A DNA stretch of 64,000 nt from Trebouxia sp. TZW2008 (Eukaryota; Chlorophyta; Trebouxiophyceae; Trebouxiales; Trebouxiaceae). Location: positions 120,824 through 184,823 of the forward strand of contig BDIU01000066.1 in assembly GCA_002118135.1 (NCBI GenBank). The letters are read 5' to 3'. The position numbers were made by a program, and so were the translations under genes. Shown here in pieces: positions 1 through 10,726 of this stretch. Under the pieces are notes generated by a model that did not search any database, had not been told where the DNA came from, and worked only from the letters and a program-made list of their open reading frames with translations. Numbering within the stretch: position 1 is the stretch's first letter; each line of letters starts with the position of its first letter.

Positions 1-301
1 CAGAGTCCTTATGTCTGGTGGGTTCTCCGTCGTCACCATCCTTGCTGTTTTCTTCGCATGCTGCCAAATTTGCACAAAGGGCACCAACTTCACAGCACGC
101 AACTCCTTCACTCCATCTGGTCAATTTGTGCAACACATCCAATGGTGCCTGTCATGCTCCTGACTGCAGTAGCTGTGGAGTTATTCATGCTCATTCCACA
201 TCTGCCTCATGATCTGGATGCAGCTACCGCATCTGGTGATTTAGACAGGAGTCAGAGGGCTTTTTGTCACCAGATTGTCAAATAGAATGGCATTTGTGCA
301 G
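1..301 (+). other. Upstream intron or unrecognised 5' part of the IST1-like gene
   Basis: No convincing exon is seen. A good acceptor (TTTGTGCAG) at 293-301 opens the first supported exon, so at least the right part is intron. Short open frames here look like chance. Confidence 0.4.
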
Positions 302-3028
302 GTCCAGGAGCACCAGGGGCTACAGCAGGTGGCGCTGGTCAATGGGCAGCCCCCCCTACCCCACCATTCCAGCACCCCAAGGTCAACCCCTTCCTGCCCA
401 AAGCCCAGGAGGGGCCTCAAGGGGGCCCTCAGGGAAGTCAGGCACCCGACCCTGCACAACAGCGCCCGCCCAGCGCTGGCAATCAAGAATTCTCCACTAG
501 TCAGAGCAATGTAAGCTAATATGCTGTTTCACGCTTTGCAGTTTACGCTGCAATTGACTGTGTTCTGTGGCTCCTGTTGAGCTTCTGCTGCTGGCTGATG
601 AAATGTCAGCAGAATGAGATGGTCAGTCCAAGCAAGCGCCCATAGTGAGCCAGGTTGGAACGCATGGCTTTTATCGTCATACTGCTGACAGATGCTGCCA
701 GCAGAGCAGCAATCTGCAAACCTGATACTCGAAATGTAAAGCCATTGCATGTCAGGCATCATAACAGCACAAACATCATTGCTGGTAGATGCCCTGCAGC
801 AATCAGTGTGATGTTGTTGCTGAGTGGCTGCATTTTGAGATGATAGCCTTTTGTGATTAGTGTCTTTACCAACTCAGGAAACATCAGCACAAGAGCTCTT
901 GGGCGCCTGCCAAAAATGCTGTCATTGACCTGCTCCTCATCAGTCAGCCTTGTGAAGTCACAAGCAGTTCACAAGATCTGTGTGAACTTGCGCCTTCACT
1001 GCTGCGTACAATTTGAGGGCCATTTTGATAGGCAAAGCAGATTGATTGACATTACTGTGATGTCGACTTGCAGGGTAAGTACAATGATGCCAACTCAGCT
1101 GCAGCAGCTGCCAGGCAGTACTACCTGCAAGCCAAGCTAGCATCTGAGGAAGCTGAGCGCTGGGCTCAAGGCAAGCTCTCCTAGCTCATATGTAAATGAA
1201 TCTCTTCAAAACTGCTGTGTGTGGCGCATTCAGCTCTTGTTCAGCTATGTCAACTATGCAGCGTTATCGCTGACTGTGCGTTGCTAGAGTCTGAGTCCTG
1301 CCCTGGACTGCTTCAATTTGTGTTTTGTTGCAGTCCCAATTCTCTCTTGACTGTGCTTGCTGTAGTAGCAATATGGCAGCAGATACAGGTCCTAGAACAA
1401 TGAGGGCGTGCTGAATGCAGGGTCAAGTAGTCAGACAAGCAATCCAACCTCAAACCAGTTTCCGGGTTTCCAGCCTGGAGCATCACAGGGACCCTTACTG
1501 CGGCCTCCAGTAGTGCCCTCATCTGGGGACAGGCAGGAGTCATCAAAAGCTTCATCCGTTGGTCAAGGTCCTCCCCCAGGTAAACTTGTTTGCTTCTTAG
1601 ACCACATTTTTATCTTGTAGTACCAGGCCCTCAGAGGACCATGACTTGCACTGCTGAGCAAGCTGTGCAGGTTTCTGGTGTTACTTGATAGTGAAATTGC
1701 TGAAATTTGTGAGGATATTTGCAGTACAGTCGTTGCTGATACATGTCAAGTTCAGTCGTTTCTCGCATATCATTCATTGACCAGTCACTGTGATCTTCCT
1801 GATTTCAAAGAATCTGTTGTAGAAGCTTGTAGCAATTTCATCAACCAATGGCCATTGGCTTTATAAACATGCAATGTCTTGGCTATGACATGCTTCTTGC
1901 TGATGTTGCAGTCAAGTTTGCGCGCTCTACTAGTGACATTCAGCGGGCGTATGATGCTGCACCTGGACCACCAACCAAAGGTGTTGTCCCGGATGAGGGG
2001 CCGCCCACAGCCCCCCCAGCGCCTCCAGTCCCACCCCCAGACAGATCTTCCTCAGGTGAGTCTAGCCTTAACAGACTGAAAAACTGTGCCAATACCACAA
2101 TGCAATACAAAGCACCCCTGCATAGGTCTTCCTCAGGGCAGGTCACCCTGGACAGACTGAGAATTGGATCCAAAGCAGCTTCTGACAGACTTGCATCATG
2201 ACAATAGATTGCATCTGTACGTATGTAGTTGCTAGGGTCCAAAGCCTGCCTGCCAAGCGTGTTCAATGCAGGAATTATGAGTAGTCTGTGCCAGAGCGAC
2301 AATGCAATGCAAAGCAGGAGCGCATGTGCTGATCTTCCACCCGTGATGAGTCTGCCTCAAGTCATCATCACTTATGTACAACATGTTGGACCTCATGCCT
2401 TTGCTTGTGACACATGATTGCAGATGCAATGGATTAGGTTTCATCCGCTTGTTGCTGCTGTGCTTTGCATGAGCTTCTTGATGTCAGCGCTGATGGGGAG
2501 AGGATCTCTTACAGCAGGAATCATACCAAGAAATTGTCTGTTGCCTAGCAGCATCTTTGTGGCGGGGTTTTTGTTGGCATAGATTCTGTCTTACCAGCGG
2601 TGACATCCAGAAGCACGTTCGTTATAGGAAATCCAGTGCAGGAGGTTCATTGCACAATCCATCAATGTCCCTGGCAGCACCATACAGCATGTCAACTGCA
2701 TTGATACACAATGTGGGATGCATGTCATCCCATGCTGCTGGCCAGGTTTGCAGTCAGTTGCTTCTCTCATCTTGCAGCACTTCACCAAGAACCATACAGT
2801 GGCTTGCAACAGGTCATAGCCTATGTCAGGCAAGGATGCATTGCAGTCTGCAGCAGTTAGTTGAAGTCACGCTGTGTGCATGCAGTGCTGCCTAGTCCCC
2901 CAATTCAGCCCAAGAGCAGCACAGGACAGGACAGTCAACCCTCAAGTCCCAGCAACAAGAGCAGCAGACCTCCTACCAGTGACATGGATGATCTGACAGC
3001 TCGCTTTGAGGCCCTCAAGAAGCGCTGA
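302..3028 (+). CDS. IST1-like ESCRT-III regulator, 3' part (5' end outside window)
   Basis: Five exons can be chained in phase: 302-510, 1074-1170, 1421-1579, 1912-2055 and 2886-3028 (TGA). The protein is rich in Pro, Gly, Ser and Gln (for example PPTAPPAPPVPPPD), has an Ala-rich helical stretch (DANSAAAAARQYYLQAKLA), and ends in DDLTARFEALKKR. That ending fits the C-terminal MIT-interacting (MIM1-type) helix of IST1/CHMP proteins, which binds the MIT domain of the Vps4 ATPase in multivesicular body sorting. The linker plus terminal helix resembles plant IST1-like proteins. The N-terminal IST1 helical core would lie upstream of base 1 and is not seen, so the family call is an inference from the C-terminal half. 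The intron after 1170 uses a GC donor (CAAG|GCAAGC), needed because reading through gives a stop. Confidence 0.55.
2040..2180 (+). repeat. Decayed copy of an exon 3' edge in IST1-like intron
   Basis: The last bases of exon 1912-2055 with its donor (TCTTCCTCAGGTGAG) recur at about 2127-2160 as TCTTCCTCAGGGCAGG followed by a matching ACAGACTGA segment. A further matching piece (ACAATGCAATxCAAAGCA) is seen near 2097 and 2299. Confidence 0.55.
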
Positions 3029-3162
3029 AAGCCTTTTCCAGCTGCCTATGTGCTGACATTGCTTATCAATATCCAAGTGGTTTTGCTAAGTTCTGACAAG
3101 GCTCAAGTTGATAGGCCTTACAGGAAGTTGGCAGGCCCAGTAGTGTGTTTAGTCAGCTGTTG
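3029..3162. other. Convergent 3' intergenic gap
   Basis: A 134 bp gap between the stops of the IST1-like and TMEM19-like genes. It must hold both 3' UTRs, or they overlap. No further feature is seen. Confidence 0.5.
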
Positions 3163-4756
3163 TTACAGAAATGTAGCTGCCAGGCCACCCACTGTCAAGC
3201 TTGTAAGAATAGATGATACCAAATTGACGTGGCTGTTGCTGAGCAACGCAAATCCTGAAATGTGCTGGATCTTCGGGCCAGGTGCTGTCACTACCTTTTG
3301 TTTGCTTGTATCAAAACCACTGTATTGCAAAGTTGCCCCAAGCATGGAGTCTATCAGATTGCCAAGCACACCACCAAACACAGCAATTGCAAGGCATGAC
3401 GCAACTGGGAGTGTTGCCAGCTTGGCTGATGTGAGCATTGAGGCAAGCCAAAATGTGAGGCCCATGCAGAAGCCACCAGCAACCCCACATAAGGTGCCTA
3501 ATGTGCTGACTCCACCATTTGTGCCTTTGGGCACAACCTGCGCAGTCAAGTCAAAACCCTCAAGCATGCAGATTGGCATCCAAAAGTTGCATCAGCTTTC
3601 ACTATTGAGCCTCAGTAGGTCTGCCAAACAGGCTAAAGTGCGTTTGCAGAAATATATCCACTGCAGTGACTGACCTTCCAGTTGGTGACAAGCCTGGGTG
3701 ATGCTTTGCTCAGGATGCCAACCTCTGAAGCCCATGTATCAGCACAACAGCATGCATAGTGACCCTGCGTCCAAATGTCATGCTTGACAGATGTGTCATG
3801 AGACAACAAGAAAAGAAAAAAGAAAAGTCTACGCCGTTAAGCGTCATGACGGGAGCCTCTGTCTAAAGAGGCAGCCCGGGAGACAACAACAAAAGCAGCA
3901 TTTTATATCACACCAGGAATCCACCTAGCATAGCTGCAGCAGGAATGCCTTGGAGGCAATGGGTGCCATTTGCTTTTAAGGCTCCACCAACCGCACAGAC
4001 AGTGCCTCCAAAGCTGTTGACCAGGACCTGAATAAGACACAATGTTAAGACATGCTGCTTGCATCCAATCTGAGTCGGCTCTGCTGACAGCAATCAAGTT
4101 GCAGGCCTTAAAACTCAACGACTCGGAAATATTGTACAGCCTTTGCATGCCATGTGCTTGGGCGCAAGCCATGCAAAAGGTACGTCATCAAAAGTCAGAA
4201 GCAAAACACAGCGCATTAGTCACACTGATGCGGTACATGCATTGCTGTCAGATACCTGCATTGCCGATCTGTTGCCCCCATACTGAAAATCATCTTCAAG
4301 GCGAGACTTCACATCTGCCTTCAACTTTGTCAACTGCATATCAGACCAGCATGCGTGATCTCAGCTGCACAATCACAAGCTCCTCTAGACAATGTCTGAG
4401 CTTGGTGAAGTGAGCAGAAAGAACTGCATCGTCATGCAAAGTGCAAGCAACGAGCACAAATGACCTTGGAGCTGGTGTAAAAGAACACGATGAGAGTGAG
4501 TCCGAATTGAGGACCGGCTAGCAGATGCAGGGCCCCGACTGCGCATGCAGCGATGGCACCTAGACGCAGATCGACAACTGCTCGAGGCGCTTTTGGTGGT
4601 CACCCGCAGCAGTTTAGGCCAGCGTCAAATTTCGAGCCAAAGATCGACGAAGCACTGACCTGATGCCGACAGACTTTGCTTACGATAGCCATTCCAGGCA
4701 ACAAAACACGCAAACAGGACAGCAAAAAGGCTGTAGGATGTGCTCCGGTGCCACAT
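3163..4756 (-). CDS. TMEM19: TMEM19/PGR-like DUF92 membrane protein
   Basis: Six exons join in phase to 292 residues: 4756-4660, 4589-4465, 4333-4256, 4027-3914, 3764-3675 and 3537-3163. The DUF92/TMEM19 signatures are clear and in order: a hydrophobic N-terminus ending [50 protein letters not shown], the glycine motif [10 protein letters not shown], and [14 protein letters not shown]. It is an integral membrane protein with about six hydrophobic segments. DUF92 includes plant PGR, animal TMEM19 and the chloroplast phytyl-phosphate kinase VTE6. The DTWASE and GTNGGV motifs match the PGR/TMEM19 branch, whose biochemical role is poorly defined. The start was chosen at the first ATG (MWHRST) of the frame that leads into the first membrane segment; a longer frame over the same DNA is not coding. 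The first acceptor (4590) is slightly uncertain. It is divergent from arsS. Confidence 0.88.
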
Positions 4757-5098
4757 TCGAGCCGCAGATACGCCGCGTTCAAGTCACGAAATGCTTTGAT
4801 CAAGTCAAGTGCAGCACTACCGACGTGTGTTGCGTCCCCGTTAGCTTGTGTCCTCATGTGGTCGCTCCGAAAGCTTTTTGCGGAGTCTTGCAGGTGAACT
4901 GCCGCAGGTCTTCTTCTGCGCGCAGTTGCAGCGTGCAAGCAAGGTACAGGTTTTAGTAAGCTGCTGCACTTTAGTAAACGGTTCACCTCATGCATAGCAG
5001 CGACACAGTTCAGTTGCCGCAATCAGCAGTCCTGTAAGTTTGCCGTCACCGCAGCTGTCTTCCTTGCTTGATCTTCATTGCGCGTCAATTGTTGCAGC
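4757..5098. promoter_or_regulatory. Shared divergent promoter region, TMEM19-like / arsS
   Basis: A 342 bp segment between two ATGs pointing away from each other. No coding signal is seen and no specific promoter motif is recognised; the role is inferred from layout. Confidence 0.45.
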
Positions 5099-8000
5099 AT
5101 GCTTCAGATGATGCACACGACCATGCACCCGCCTTGCACCCACGGTTTGCAGCGGCCTCAATTTTCGCTCCTCAGGGCTAGAACCGTCGGGTAAGAGTCT
5201 ACAGCGCTCGCTTACATTCTTGATCACTGCCTTGCCCTCGTGCTTAAAGCTGTGTCGACGCACTGCAGGAATGCTGTCAACAGTAGCAGTGACATGCATG
5301 CCAGTACCGGTCAAACCACTGCCAACGCCTCCTTGATTCCAGAAACATTGCAAGGCATGGCAGCTGACGCTGAGTTCCAGCAGACCGCAGCGAGACTGCA
5401 GAAGCTGGGACAAGCAGCCATCACACGTGAGGAAAAGCGAAAACGTCAAAGGTCTCTGGACAAAATAGGTGTGCCATCTTTTGGGACTATGGTCAAGGTG
5501 AGTGCTGCAGACTTATGCATCAGAGCATTCTGCAAAGCTTTGTAGACAACAGTATGCACTGCCAACCCCATTGCGTCAAGTCACGCTGCACAATATGTCA
5601 AGTGACAAAGTGTGCAAGGTCGTCGCAGCTCACCAAGTTCGCAGTAACAAATTGCCTGCATGCCAACTGGAAAAAGCTGACACTTCACTCAAGCTTGCAG
5701 AACCATCACAGCTAATGATTGTGTCAACCCTGCCTCTTTGCTTGTACAAACAAGCTGTCACTTCACTCAAGCAGCTGGATAGGTCAATAGCATTATGCTT
5801 TCTGCAGAATGAAGGTGGCATTGATATGGTCAGGCAGGAGGCTGCAATCCTGCAGCTGAACATAGGGCTGTACTGCAATCAAGCCTGCAGCCATTGCCAT
5901 GTGGAAAGCTCCCCTAAGAGGTTTGAGATGATGGATAGGGCCACAGCAGAGCAGTGTGTGCGTCTGATGCAAAGTGACCTGGGCTCTGTCAAGACTGTGG
6001 ACATCACTGGCGGTGCACCTGAGCTCAATTCCCAGTTCAAGTGAATTCTTCCGAATACAGGCTTCATGTGTTACGTCAAGAGCCAATTTGAACAGCAAAT
6101 GTGAACATCGAATGTGGACATCGAATGTGAACATCAAATGTGAGCATCAAGCGTATAAATTCAATCTGAACAGCAAACTACATGTACATGTACATGTTCA
6201 TGTTGTCATCTCAAGAAAAATGTGACTGCTCTCATTTGCTGGCCACTCGTTGGTTTGATGCTGTACACCCTTGTGTCAAGCAGCAAGTGCGCATGCTGTT
6301 TGAGCTCAAAACTGTGTATCATACAGACTGACAGGTTTTGTGAATTCACCATTCCACATAGACAGACTGCATCAATGAGCTGGTTCGTCCAGCATTCATC
6401 AAGAGTGTTTGCAAGCACAAAGCGCTTATCATCGCTGCAGGTACCTTGTGGAAAGTGCTCGAGCACTAGGCTTAGAGGTGATAGACAGATGCAACCTAAC
6501 TGTACTTTTGGAGCCTGGCCAAGAAGACCTGGCCCAATTTCTTGCTGCTAACAAGGTGCAGTGATTTCTCGATATAGCGACTGCCTTGTTTACCAAGAAA
6601 AAGGTCCTTACATCGCATTGTCCTTACTCAGACGTACATTTGTAGTCAGAATGCAGTGTTTGGTTCGCAATTGCATCGTCTTTGCATCAAGATTGTCCAG
6701 TGTCCTTATTTTGGGTGTCCTCATATCGTGATCTTACTGTATAAATCTGGACCATGCTTTGTTGACAGTATGAAAAGATGCTCGTGGAGTATTGCCTATT
6801 CTAAAGTAGGTGCTGCACATCAACTCTGAAGCTAGATTCATTGGAAAGTTTTGGGCTGCTCAACAAGACACAATGTGCGCAACTAGCAGCAGGCTTGTAA
6901 GCGATGCGCAAATGTGAGCAGCTCTCAAAGTCGTACACAACTGGGCAGCAGGCTTTGATGCTTTGTATGACAAGCCTTGGTCAAGAGCTGCCTCATGTGC
7001 TGGAGCAGGTGCATGTGGCGGCGTCCATGCCATGCCACAGCCCAACCAATGTGGACCAGCAGAGGGGCCAGGGCACTTTTACTAGTATCAAGGGGCCGCA
7101 GATTCTGTATGGGGTGGGGGCTCTGTCAGCTTTGTCACCTTACTCTTGCTTCTATTGCAGGTGCGTGTTGTGGCGTCTATGCCATGTCATAGTCCAAGCA
7201 ATGTAGAGCAGCAGAGGGGCCAAGGCATCTTTGACCACAGCATGACAAGGCTACAAATCCGGAATGCAGCAGGGAAGGATGTCCCAAAATCTTTGAAGAG
7301 AAGCGGAAAGCTATGTGCTTTTGCAGGTGCAAGTGGTGGGCTCCATGCCATGCTACAGCCAAGCAGGAATGAGGATTTAAAACCCTACTGACACAAAGCG
7401 CCGAGCTGTGCTCTGTTGCAGGTGCATGTCGTTGCGTCTATGCCATGTTATAGTCCAACCAATGTGGACCAGCAGAGGGGCCAAGGCGTCTTTGACCGTA
7501 GTATCAAGGGGCTGCAGATCCTAAATGCAGTTGGCTATGGCAAACCTGACACTGGGCTGCAGCTCGATCTGGTGTACAATCCCAACGGCATCTTTCTTGC
7601 TCCTCCCCAGGCCAAACTAGAGGTGACATATCTTACAGAAACCATAGTCTGTTCCGTGCGAGTCACTTTGGCTCAAATGCAGCATCAAAGCTTGCAAAGC
7701 CTGACAACAGTTGACTGCGGCAAACCTGACAATGGACTGCAGTTAATTTGTTACACAGCCCCTATGGCATCTTTCTCGCTTCTCCTCAGGCCAAACTACA
7801 GGCCAAACTACAGGTGATGCTTGTCAAGAATGAAAGTCTTTTAGGCTGCTCTTCACAGCATTTGTGTGGCATGGTGAGTCTTTGTGCTTGACAATGGGCT
7901 GCAGTTAGACCTGGTGTACAATCCCAACGGCATCCTTCTGGCCCCTCCCCAGGCCAAACTAGAGGTGACTCATCTGACATAACCTATAGTCTGTTCTGTG

Positions 8001-9798
8001 CAAGGCACTTTTGCTCAAATGCATCACCAGAGGTTTTAAATCCTGAATACAGTTGGCTACGGCAATCCTGACATTGGACTGCAGCTGGCCTGTTGTACAA
8101 TCCCAACGGAATCTTTTCAGCCCCTACGCAGGCCAAACTAGAGGTGCTGCTAATCAAAGACGGACAATTTGGAAGCCTGATCTGTTCGCACAGCATTTAT
8201 GGGGCAGGTTGAGTCTTCATGCCTGACACTGGGCTGCAACTGTAAAGGTGTAAATTCCCCATTGAATCTGTTTGGCGCCTCCCAAGCTCAACTAGAGGCG
8301 CTGCTTATCAGCAGCTTGTTTTCTTGCAAATTTGAAAGTGTGTGAAGCACTTCTTGCTTGCATGTTAGCTGTGTGGTCTGTAAGTCACTGCCACATGCAC
8401 GTCACATATACCTGTGCAGAAACAAGTCAGGTAAGCAACAAGCTGCCTGCAAGGTGTTGACGCGGACCAAAATCAAAGAAGTTGTCTGGCATTCCTGGTG
8501 ATGAATTGCAGATATGCATGCGACCCTGCCAGTTTGTGCCATTTGCGACAAACCTGACTGGTTTGACTGCACCATGTCTGCCTGCAACACTACTTGTCAC
8601 TTGCCTGTCCAGGCCGATGTTTGACACATACTGATTTGTAAAAGCTGTATGCTGCAATGCAGGGTGTGTACAAGGAGGAGCTACTGCAGCACTTTGGAAT
8701 TGTGTTCAACAACCTGTTCTGCCTGAACAACATGCCCATCAAGCGCTATGTGGACTACCTCCAACGGCGTAACAAACTAGAAGAGTACATGAAGGTAATC
8801 AGCTCTCAAGCCAATCAGTCTCTTCACACGGATTGGCAGTGACCAGCAGCAACCGCTGATGCATATGTACCCCATCCTTTCATTTGAACGCCCTAGTCTC
8901 ACTGCTTTGATGCTCATAGCTGCATTGTGTTTGAGCGAGAGTTATCAGGAAGTACCTTTGAATTCAGATGTTGCATGCAGTACAGTAACGTCCCTTTGTA
9001 TGGACTCTTATGGAAGGACATTCTCAATGTAAGCACCACACAGATAGTAGTGAATCACTGCATTTTGACTGCAGCGGCCCTTCTGAGCAAGGACAATTTG
9101 ATACAAGGACAATCTCCCTGGGAATCAGGGCATTACTTACAAAGACAAATTTTTGTATTCTAAACCAGTTGTGCCTGCAGATGCTGGTGGAGGGATTCAA
9201 TGTGGCGGCAGCAGATGGTGTCATGTGCAGAAACACAGTCAATGTTGGCTGGGATGGCCGAATCTTTGACTGTGACTTCAATCAACAACTTGACATGGGC
9301 ATGAGGTAAAGCTGCTGCACCTGATGCATTGCTGAAATGCCATGCCTGATGACAGCCGTCAAATGTCATCAACCTGTATATGCCTGCTGTTTTGGGTGGA
9401 CTTGATGATCTGCAACAACCGTTCGTTTGCTCAAAGCAAGATGTGTTTTTTGCATGTTTGCGTGAGACGTGCGGCTGGTGACAGAGACTCTGGTGTACAT
9501 GCCACACTAGCATCCTGTTGAGCTGCCAAAGGGTCATTCCTGCATTCACAGGCTGGTTGTTGCTCTGCTTGCAGCACCATGTGCGCACAAATCGTGCGTT
9601 ATTCACCGTACATTCTAACAGTGCATGACCGGTGCCTGGGCAATGTGCAGGAAAGCAGGAGACCCTTCAGGAAAGGACATGACAGTCTTTGACGTGGGGA
9701 GTATGTCAGAGCTGACAGGGCGCCGCATTGCCATTGACAACCACTGTTTTGGTTGCACCGCTGGCGCTGGATCTAGCTGTCAGGGTGCAGTAGCTTGA
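5099..9798 (+). CDS. arsS: Arsenosugar biosynthesis radical SAM protein ArsS
   Basis: Eight exons give 424 residues with consistent phases: 5099-5190, 5269-5497, 5808-6040, 6441-6555, 7422-7622, 8663-8794, 9181-9305 and 9651-9798. The first ~90 residues are Arg/Ser/Ala-rich and poor in acid, with no bacterial counterpart, so an organelle transit peptide is likely. Then come the radical-SAM cluster CNQACSHC (CX3CX2C), ETVDITGGAPE-like VDITGGAPELN, IDRCNLTVLLEPGQEDLAQF, VASMPCYSPTNVDQQRGQ, LDLVYNPNG, FGIVFNNLFCLNNMPI, GVMCRNTVNVGWDG with DCDFNQQLD, and the C-terminal cluster CFGCTAGAGSSC. These mark ArsS, which adds the 5'-deoxyadenosyl group of SAM to methylated arsenic (made by ArsM) on the way to oxo-arsenosugars. 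All motifs look intact. Introns before and after exon 5 are filled with partial copies of that exon. Neighbouring genes are unrelated to arsenic. Confidence 0.93.
6080..6160 (+). repeat. 12-bp minisatellite in arsS intron 3
   Basis: Five or so diverged tandem copies of AACATCxAATGTG type units just downstream of exon 3. Confidence 0.7.
6556..6741 (-). mobile_element. MITE copy 1, abutting an arsS splice donor
   Basis: Read on the minus strand it starts TACAGTAAGATCACG and aligns along its length with the elements at 44807 and 8981: shared blocks include CTTGATGCAA, CACTGCATTCTGACT, TCTGAGTAAGGACAAT and TTTCTTGGTAA. The opposite end (TGCAGTGATTTCTC) is the degenerate terminal inverted repeat. 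That end starts at 6557, and the intron starts with the G at 6556, so the donor GTGCAG is built from the element's terminus. No transposase: non-autonomous. Confidence 0.8.
7009..7380 (+). repeat. arsS: Three decayed copies of arsS exon 5 5' edge
   Basis: Copies start at 7009, 7161 and 7327, each directly after an AG acceptor. They translate as VHVAASMPCHSPTNVDQQRG, VRVVASMPCHSPSNVEQQRG and VQVVGSMPCYS, against VHVVASMPCYSPTNVDQQRG in the working exon at 7422. Copies 1 and 2 keep about 100 bp of homology, then drift. Copy 3 is cut short by an early stop. Confidence 0.9.
7700..8300 (+). repeat. arsS: Four decayed copies of arsS exon 5 3' edge with donor
   Basis: Segments near 7711-7813, 7886-7964, 8050-8143 and 8219-8297 repeat the end of exon 5 (LQLDLVYNPNG...PPQAKLE) including GCCAAACTAGAGGTG at the donor. 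The second copy is the best preserved. Alternating spacer sequences after copies suggest a larger ~350 bp unit made of two ~175 bp halves. Confidence 0.9.
8981..9168 (+). mobile_element. MITE copy 2 in arsS intron 6
   Basis: Starts TACAGTAACGTCCC and shares CACTGCATTTTGACTGCA and GAGCAAGGACAATTTG with the other copies. The right end is decayed (TTGTATTCTAAA) and stops about 12 bp before exon 9181-9305. About 188 bp. Confidence 0.72.
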
Positions 9799-10726
9799 CA
9801 TGGGTTAGTACTATTTTGAGTTGCTATTGCAACGTTGAACACTGTGCTGATGGGGATAGGCTGGCAGCATCATCTGGAAGCTGCAAGCAAAGAGCAGATG
9901 TAGGCATGTTGAATCAGCCATGGCTACGTGATTGCAGCCTTGTTTGGCCAATATTGCAACGCTGAAAGTTTGTCCAGGGCAAGTTTGTGTGGGGCAGATC
10001 TTCAAGCAATAGACGCATTAGTAGCTGTCAAGAGTAACAGTGTGTCTGCTGTTGCGCGAGACTTTGGCAGGTGAATCCATTGAGCAGCGCGACAAGAGGC
10101 AAGGCAGGCATGTACTTGCAGCAACTTTGGGACTCTAAGACAATCTCCTACAGAAAAAGCTAAGCTGCAGTACTTGACAATGGATTGTAAAGGACGAGAC
10201 AACTTGGGAGCACGCAGACACAAGCAGCTCTTACACATGCTAGGAACAGAGTTGACATCCGTGCAACCCACATGCAACACGACGATCATCAGGAACCTGT
10301 ACATGGGTTTCAAAGTATCATGTTACACGCAATGACTGCCACACCAAAATTGAACATGCAGAAAGCACTGCTTTCCAAGACCAAGGTCTGCACAAGTGCA
10401 AGGGCACACTCGTCAAGGTTCCTCCTATGAAGAAGAGCAGCTGACAAGGCACTGCACAAACGCATAGCCCTGTGCTGCAATACATAATAACACAAAGTCA
10501 GTGCAGCAAAAGTCTTGCTTGCCCATAGACTGTATACAACACAAGCATACATGCTGTTGCCAGAACCTTCTTGCCCAAATAGACTGACTATGTTGGGCAA
10601 TGACCATGCATGTGCTTGCCTGCACCCCATTTTGTCAGCTGCCAGCAAATGTTCTCAGCTGATGCTACCAGACCATCTTACAATAGGTTCAGCCCTGGTT
10701 CCATTTGCTGTGACATGGCATGTGGG
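9799..10726. other. Convergent intergenic region, no gene seen
   Basis: Lies between the arsS stop and the stop of the secreted-protein gene. No frame with homology or splice-consistent coding was found; it should hold two 3' UTRs. Confidence 0.5.

Noticed and set aside
4600..5022. 140-residue minus-strand frame as N-terminus of the TMEM19-like gene
   Set aside because: The membrane segment typical of the family (ending GYRKQSLS) is in another frame with its own ATG at 4756; the long frame lacks homology.
7009..8300. CRISPR-like or minisatellite array
   Set aside because: Units are decayed exon copies with splice sites of a eukaryotic gene, not identical repeats with spacers.
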